NCBI RefSeq assembly: GCF_900106845.1
Contig: NZ_LT629862.1
Location: forward strand, 45,062-109,061
From: Romboutsia timonensis
GTDB taxonomy: Bacteria > Bacillota > Clostridia > Peptostreptococcales > Peptostreptococcaceae
Length of the DNA: 64,000 bases
Direction: 5' to 3'
Shown here piece after piece: positions 59,276-64,000 of this stretch. Each line of letters begins with the position of its first letter. Positions within the stretch are counted from its first letter, which is position 1. The translations under genes and the position numbers were made by a program. The notes under the pieces are model-generated. The model made no database searches and was not told where the DNA came from. It saw only the letters and a list, made by a program, of their open reading frames with translations.

Positions 59276-60052
59276 TTATGCCTTAACATAAAATGTATCT
59301 GTTCTAGTTAAGAAAGTAGATACAAAAACTTTATTTACTCCATTTATTTTTAAAATCTTTGATATTTCATTAACCGTTGAACCTGTCGTAAATATATCAT
59401 CTACAAGTAATACATTTTTATTTTTTAAATCAATTCTATTATCTTTTATCATAAATGCATTTTTTAATTCATTAATTCGCTCTTCTTTACCTAATTTATA
59501 TAATCTTTTTGTATTATATTTTCTTGATATATTATCTACAGTAGGTATATCTACTATCTTACTTAAATCCATAGCTATCTTTTCAGCTTGATTAAACCCT
59601 CTTTGTCTTAATCTTTTTTTATGTAATGGAACAAATAATATATAATCAAATTTAATATTTTCTAAATCTAATTTCTCTTTCATTATAGTTGCAATATATT
59701 TACTCAAATAAGTCTTATTATTATATTTTAGTCCAAAAACTATTTTTTTACTAATTTCTGTATATTCTACACAAGATATTACTTTATCAAAGTAAAAACT
59801 CTTATTTAAACAATAACTACAACCATCTATACTTTGTTCTTCTAAAGAATAATTAATTATAGGCTTACCACATTTAATACATCCGTCTAATATAAAATTT
59901 ATATTACTAAAACAATCCTTGCACATAGAGTATGTAGTATTTTTGCTTATGGAACAATTACATAATATGCAACTTATATTTTCAGGGTATAAAAAATCTA
60001 AAAATACATTAATTAAATTAGTAATCAAATTCAAAAAAATATTTTGTATCAT
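59276..60052 (-). CDS. comF: ComF-family amidophosphoribosyltransferase-like protein
   Basis: Competence-associated protein of 258 residues: an N-terminal zinc finger region with CILCNCSI, CKDCF, CIKCGKP and CSYC pairs (about 25-80), then a phosphoribosyltransferase fold with LRQRGFNQAE and the PRPP loop VLLVDDIFTTGSTV. Its role in DNA uptake is defined in Bacillus and Haemophilus. Two bases separate it from recD2. The raiA RNA promoter lies just past its stop. Confidence 0.92.
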   Translation of the reverse strand: MIQNIFLNLITNLINVFLDFLYPENISCILCNCSISKNTTYSMCKDCFSNINFILDGCIKCGKPIINYSLEEQSIDGCSYCLNKSFYFDKVISCVEYTEISKKIVFGLKYNNKTYLSKYIATIMKEKLDLENIKFDYILFVPLHKKRLRQRGFNQAEKIAMDLSKIVDIPTVDNISRKYNTKRLYKLGKEERINELKNAFMIKDNRIDLKNKNVLLVDDIFTTGSTVNEISKILKINGVNKVFVSTFLTRTDTFYVKA

Positions 60053-60054
60053 AT

Positions 60055-62277
60055 TTATTTTATCAATAATCCTTCTTCCCTAAATTTATTTAATTTATAC
60101 GATAAATTAGAATATCTATCATTAGTTCTATTATTTTTTATCATATATTCTAAATATTTTACATCCCCAACTAGTACAACTAACTTTTTAGCTCTTGTTA
60201 CAGCTGTGTATAATAAATTTCTACTAAGTAACATTGGTGGAGCCCATGTTATAGGTATAACTACTACTGGAAACTCACTTCCTTGACTTTTATGTATAGT
60301 TGTACAAAAGCTATGGTCTAGTTCATCTAATTCATCATATCCATAGGATACGATTTTTACTTGATCGAATAAGACATATATTTTTTTATTCTCTTTATCA
60401 ATATGATAAATATATCCTATATCCCCGTTGTATATACCTTCACCACTCTCACTTTTATCTTCATTTTCCCATTTTTTAGTATAGTTATTTTTTATTTGCA
60501 TAACTTTATCGCCAACTCTAAATATACGCTTTTGAAAACTTTCTTCTACTTTAAACTTATGTGGTGGATTTAGATATTTTTGTAATTCATTATTTAAGTT
60601 TATTACTCCTAAATCACCTTTTCTCATAGACGAAAGTATTTGTATATCTTTTAGTTTATCTAATTTATAAAACTTTGGAAGCCTCTCACTTACTAACCCT
60701 ACAATTTCCTCTATAACTTCTTCATTAGTTCCTTTTCTTAAAAAGAAAAAATCTTTACCTTTACTATTTAAAAATAATGGCTCTCCTTTATTTATTTTAT
60801 GAGCATTCACTACTATCATACTTTCTCTAGCTTGTCTAAATATTTCATTTAATCTAACTACATTTATTACATTTGAATCAATCATATCCTTTAAAACATT
60901 TCCTGCACCTACTGATGGTAACTGGTCGCTATCTCCAACTAATATAAGTCTTGTTCCTGGCTTTATCGCTCTAAGTAAACTATACATAAGTAAAACATCT
61001 ACCATAGATACTTCATCTATAATTATTACATCTGCAGTTATAGGGTCTTCCTCATTTTTCATAAATTGAAGCTCTTCACTATCTGTTGCATATCCCATTT
61101 CTAGTAGTCTATGTATAGTTTTTGCTTCTCTTCCTGATGTTTCACTCATTCTCTTAGCAGCTCTTCCCGTTGGTGCCGCTAATATAACTTCTTTTTTATT
61201 ATTTTCGAATATTTTTATTATTGTGTTTATAGTTGTAGTTTTACCAGTTCCTGGTCCACCTGTAATTATAACTACTCCATTTTCTATAGCTTCTTTTACC
61301 GCCAATGATTGATTTTTAGCCAGTTTTATACTATTTTCTTCTTCTACATACTTAATTTCTTCATCTATATCTATATTTAAGTTTTCAAATTCAAACTGTG
61401 ATAACTTTATTATTTGTTTGCAAACTCCATTTTCTGATAAATAATATGGTATTAAATAAATTAATTGTTCTCCATTAACATTTTCTATATGAACTTTTTG
61501 ATCATATGCTAATGAAATTATACATTCTTCTATTATTGTAGATTTTACTTCTAGTAACTTTGATGCTTCTTGTAAAAGAATATGCTTTGGTAGATAGGTG
61601 TGCCCATTTCCTAACGATTGATTTAGTGTGTACAAAATTCCTTGTGATACTCTATCTTTAGAGTCTTTTTCAATACCTATTTTATTAGCAATATTATCTG
61701 CTATTTTAAATCCAATTCCCCTTATATCTTCTGCTAATTTATATGGATTTTCATTTATTATTTTAATTGCTTTATTTTTATATTTTTTATATATTCTCAT
61801 ACAGTAATTTGGAGTAATTCCATATGGAGATAGTTCAATTATTATATTTCTAAGTTCTCTATTTTCCTCATAGCTTTTTACTATTTGGTCTATTTTTTTA
61901 CTTCCAATACCTTCTACTTCCTTTAATCTTTCGGGAGCATTTTGTATTACATTTAAAGTATCAACTCCAAATTTATCTACTATCCGTTTTGCCATTTTCT
62001 CTCCGATACCATGTATCATTCCCGATGATAAATATACATATATTCCTTCTAAGGAAGATGGAGTTATAGGCATAAATTTTTCTACTTCAAATTGTGTTCC
62101 ATATGTCTTATGATTTACCCATTTTCCTTCTACTTCAATACTTTCTCCTACAGATAAAGTAGGCATACATCCTACTATAACAATCTCATTATCTGAATTA
62201 GCTAAGTGAGCTATAGTATATCCGTTATCTTCATTTTTAAATACTATATCACTTATCATTCCTTCTATTCTTTCCAT
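60055..62277 (-). CDS. recD2: RecD2-type ATP-dependent DNA helicase
   Basis: Superfamily 1B 5'-3' helicase that acts without RecBC. 740 residues: N-terminal OB-like and helix-hairpin-helix region (PERLKEVEGIGSKKIDQIVKSY), Walker A GGPGTGKTTTINTI near 345, Walker B IIIDEVSMVDV, motif III VGDSDQLPSVGAG and C-terminal FCTTIHKSQGSEFPVVVIP with YTAVTRAKK. It shares a transcript with comF. The start follows GGAGAATA. Confidence 0.95.
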   Translation of the reverse strand: MERIEGMISDIVFKNEDNGYTIAHLANSDNEIVIVGCMPTLSVGESIEVEGKWVNHKTYGTQFEVEKFMPITPSSLEGIYVYLSSGMIHGIGEKMAKRIVDKFGVDTLNVIQNAPERLKEVEGIGSKKIDQIVKSYEENRELRNIIIELSPYGITPNYCMRIYKKYKNKAIKIINENPYKLAEDIRGIGFKIADNIANKIGIEKDSKDRVSQGILYTLNQSLGNGHTYLPKHILLQEASKLLEVKSTIIEECIISLAYDQKVHIENVNGEQLIYLIPYYLSENGVCKQIIKLSQFEFENLNIDIDEEIKYVEEENSIKLAKNQSLAVKEAIENGVVIITGGPGTGKTTTINTIIKIFENNKKEVILAAPTGRAAKRMSETSGREAKTIHRLLEMGYATDSEELQFMKNEEDPITADVIIIDEVSMVDVLLMYSLLRAIKPGTRLILVGDSDQLPSVGAGNVLKDMIDSNVINVVRLNEIFRQARESMIVVNAHKINKGEPLFLNSKGKDFFFLRKGTNEEVIEEIVGLVSERLPKFYKLDKLKDIQILSSMRKGDLGVINLNNELQKYLNPPHKFKVEESFQKRIFRVGDKVMQIKNNYTKKWENEDKSESGEGIYNGDIGYIYHIDKENKKIYVLFDQVKIVSYGYDELDELDHSFCTTIHKSQGSEFPVVVIPITWAPPMLLSRNLLYTAVTRAKKLVVLVGDVKYLEYMIKNNRTNDRYSNLSYKLNKFREEGLLIK

Positions 62278-62356
62278 ATTTATTCTCCTACAATAATTAC
62301 TATTTCTATACTTGTTTTAAGTTGTAATTATTATACCTTATTATAATAAATAAAAT

Positions 62357-62388
62357 CACCCCTTAAAGTAAATTTACTCTAAGGGGTG
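62357..62388 (-). terminator. Terminator after metK
   Basis: CACCCCTTA and TAAGGGGTG outer arms, inner AGTAAA/TTTACT, then ATTTTATTT on the minus strand. Confidence 0.85.
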
Positions 62389-62410
62389 TATAAATTAGGA
62401 TTTATTTAAA

Positions 62411-63604
62411 TTATTCTCCTAATGCTTCTTTTCTTAATATTTCTGCTTTATCTGTTCTTTCCCATGGTAAGTCTAAATCATTTCTTCCAAAGTGTCCATA
62501 CGCAGCAACTTGCTTGTATATTGGCTTTCTTAAATCTAGATCTCTTATTATTGCACCTGGTCTTAAGTCAAAGTTCTTATTAACTAATTCAACTAATTTC
62601 TCTTCAGAAACTTTTCCTGTTCCAAAAGTATCTATAAATACTGATAATGGTCTAGCAACACCGATTGCATAAGCTAATTCTATCTCACACTTATCTGCAA
62701 GTCCTGCAGCAACTATATTTTTAGCTACGTATCTTGCAGCATAAGCAGCTGATCTATCAACCTTTGTAGGGTCTTTTCCTGAGAATGCTCCACCACCATG
62801 TCTAGAGTATCCTCCATAAGTATCTATTATTATTTTTCTACCTGTAAGACCTGTATCTCCTTGAGGACCTCCTATAACGAATCTTCCTGTTGGATTTATA
62901 TATATTATAGTCTCTTCATCAAGTAATTCTGCAGGTATAACAGCTTTTATTACATGCTCTATTAAATCTCTTCTTATTGTTTCATTATCAACTTCTTCTC
63001 CATGTTGAGTTGATATAAGTATAGTATGAACTCTAACTACTTTATTTCCATCATATTCAACTGTAACTTGAGTTTTCCCATCTGGTCTTAAGTATTCTAA
63101 AGTTCCATTTTTTCTAACTTCTGTTAATCTTCTAGATAGCTTATGAGCTAATGATATTGGAAGAGGCATTAATTCTTCTGTTTCATTACAAGCAAAACCG
63201 AACATTATACCTTGGTCCCCAGCTCCTATTTTTTCTATTTCATCTTCAGTTACTTCACCTTTTTTATTTTCTAAAGCTTCATCCACACCCATTGCTATAT
63301 CTCCTGATTGCTCATCTATAGAAGTTATAACAGCACAAGTGTCACAGTCAAATCCATACTTAGCTCTATCGTATCCGATTTCTTTTACTGTTTTTCTTAC
63401 TAACTTTGGTATATCAACATAAGTATTAGTACTTATTTCTCCTGCTACTAATACTAATCCTGTTGTTACTGTTGTCTCACAAGCAACTCTAGCATGTGGG
63501 TCATTTTCTAATAATGCATCTAATATTGAGTCAGATATTTGGTCACATATCTTATCTGGATGCCCTTCTGTTACTGATTCTGATGTAAATAAATGTCTTG
63601 CCAT
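62411..63604 (-). CDS. metK: S-adenosylmethionine synthetase
   Basis: Makes SAM from methionine and ATP. 397 residues, tetrameric family pattern: [17 protein letters not shown] near 8-24, [12 protein letters not shown] signature 1 near 125, and [19 protein letters not shown] signature 2. The start follows AGGAGGAT. The leader carries a SAM-I riboswitch and terminator, so SAM should repress it. That leader is part of the inverted repeat at the right edge. Confidence 0.98.
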   Translation of the reverse strand: MARHLFTSESVTEGHPDKICDQISDSILDALLENDPHARVACETTVTTGLVLVAGEISTNTYVDIPKLVRKTVKEIGYDRAKYGFDCDTCAVITSIDEQSGDIAMGVDEALENKKGEVTEDEIEKIGAGDQGIMFGFACNETEELMPLPISLAHKLSRRLTEVRKNGTLEYLRPDGKTQVTVEYDGNKVVRVHTILISTQHGEEVDNETIRRDLIEHVIKAVIPAELLDEETIIYINPTGRFVIGGPQGDTGLTGRKIIIDTYGGYSRHGGGAFSGKDPTKVDRSAAYAARYVAKNIVAAGLADKCEIELAYAIGVARPLSVFIDTFGTGKVSEEKLVELVNKNFDLRPGAIIRDLDLRKPIYKQVAAYGHFGRNDLDLPWERTDKAEILRKEALGE

Positions 63605-63682
63605 AATCCATCCTCCTAAAATTTTTCACATATATTTATTATCACAAGGTGGTTAGTTTCATACGTATCTTGAAAATAAAAA

Positions 63683-63707
63683 AACCTCTTCTTAGTAAGA
63701 AGAGGTT
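63683..63707 (-). terminator. SAM-riboswitch-controlled terminator before metK
   Basis: Perfect 11-base arms AACCTCTTCTT and AAGAAGAGGTT, three-base loop, TTTTTTT on the minus strand. Its 5' arm can pair with AAGATGAGGTT at the 3' edge of the aptamer (antiterminator). Confidence 0.92.
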
Positions 63708-63737
63708 AATTTTCGTATATAAATACATTAATTAACT

Positions 63738-63838
63738 AACCTCATCTTTCAAGATATAAAATCTTGTAGGATTTAGCACCGTTTCCCTAATGGGTGGTTG
63801 CTGGGCTTCATAGGGCCTGTCCCTCCGCCTCTCTTGAT
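63738..63838 (-). promoter_or_regulatory. SAM-I riboswitch (S-box), metK-facing copy
   Basis: Minus-strand conserved blocks: ATCAAGAGAGGCGGAGGGAC, GGCCCTATGAAGCCCAGCAACC, AAACGGTGCTAAATCCTAC, then GAAAGATGAGG. The 5' strand of helix P1 is broken: the copy reads GGTAATC where CCTTATC is needed to pair with GATGAGG. The break coincides with the centre of the palindrome. Confidence 0.93.
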
Positions 63839-64000
63839 TACCTTATCAAGAGAGGCGGAGGGACAGGCCCTATGAAGCCCAGCAACCACCCATTAGGGAA
63901 ACGGTGCTAAATCCTACAAGATTTTATATCTTGAAAGATGAGGTTAGTTAATTAATGTATTTATATACGAAAATTAACCTCTTCTTACTAAGAAGAGGTT
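63839..64000 (+). promoter_or_regulatory. SAM-I riboswitch, inverted second copy, cut by window edge
   Basis: The exact reverse complement of the metK leader, now reading on the plus strand. Here P1 is intact (ACCTTATC with GATGAGGT). The antiterminator and terminator arms (AACCTCTTCTT at 63976-63986) reach the last base. No downstream gene is visible in the window. Confidence 0.9.

Larger units (their letters stand above)
63683..64000. repeat. Perfect inverted repeat, arms of 156 bases, 6-base centre
   Basis: 63683-63838 is the exact reverse complement of 63845-64000, with TACCTT between. It may continue beyond the window. It contains the whole SAM riboswitch and terminator on each arm. Confidence 0.95.

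Overview
The window is AT-rich DNA of a low-GC Gram-positive anaerobe. Gene content and order fit the Clostridia, most likely Peptostreptococcaceae, and as far as I recall the order is close to that of Clostridioides difficile. Supporting signs are the raiA-type RNA beside hpf, a 2[4Fe-4S] ferredoxin, Rex, a single-chain PurL, a YdiF/Rex/TsaD neighbourhood, CIRCE operators, and purine, FMN and SAM riboswitches with strong poly-T terminators. Most genes lie on the minus strand. No rRNA, tRNA, prophage or CRISPR array was seen.

Reading along the plus coordinates: 1-690 is the 5' part of htpG behind a CIRCE operator. 853-11874 is the purine operon purE-C-F-M-N-H-D-L (minus). 12116-15089 holds two tandem purine permeases. 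15304-16323 is a BMP-type nucleoside-binding lipoprotein. 16485-19840 is guaB-guaA behind a guanine riboswitch. 19838-21786 is larB-larC, with larC split at a probable -1 frameshift site. 22066-24432 is a His-rich small protein and groESL. 24570-28454 holds cls, ogg and the deoxynucleoside kinases dgk-dck. 28529-30661 is YeiH with a divergent LysR regulator. 30763-33979 is the pyrB-K-D-E operon with a PyrR-type RNA hairpin at the pyrB ribosome binding site. 34274-35368 is an SH3/NlpC-P60 wall hydrolase, followed by a gap of about 950 bases. 36324-44400 carries ferredoxin, rex, ydiF, a MATE pump, a DUF948/YtxH pair and the tsaE-tsaB-rimI-tsaD t6A cluster.

44400-49745 is the accessory part. It holds a candidate C-rich small RNA, a 37-residue hydrophobic peptide, a three-gene ABC (MacB/FtsX) exporter, a secreted protein broken by an in-frame stop, and a decayed IS91-like transposase. 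49746-64000 returns to core genes: ribU with an FMN riboswitch, an amidohydrolase, tex, prfB with its +1 frameshift, secA, hpf, a raiA-type ncRNA, comF, recD2 and metK with a SAM riboswitch.

Functionally the window is dominated by purine and pyrimidine synthesis, salvage and uptake, each with its own regulation (guanine riboswitch, PyrR hairpin, PurR-like boxes). Protein folding, translation and secretion genes make up most of the rest. The most unusual structure is at the right edge: the metK SAM-riboswitch leader is followed by its own reverse complement. This gives a perfect 156-base inverted repeat with a 6-base centre, which is either a recent inverted duplication or an assembly fold-back.
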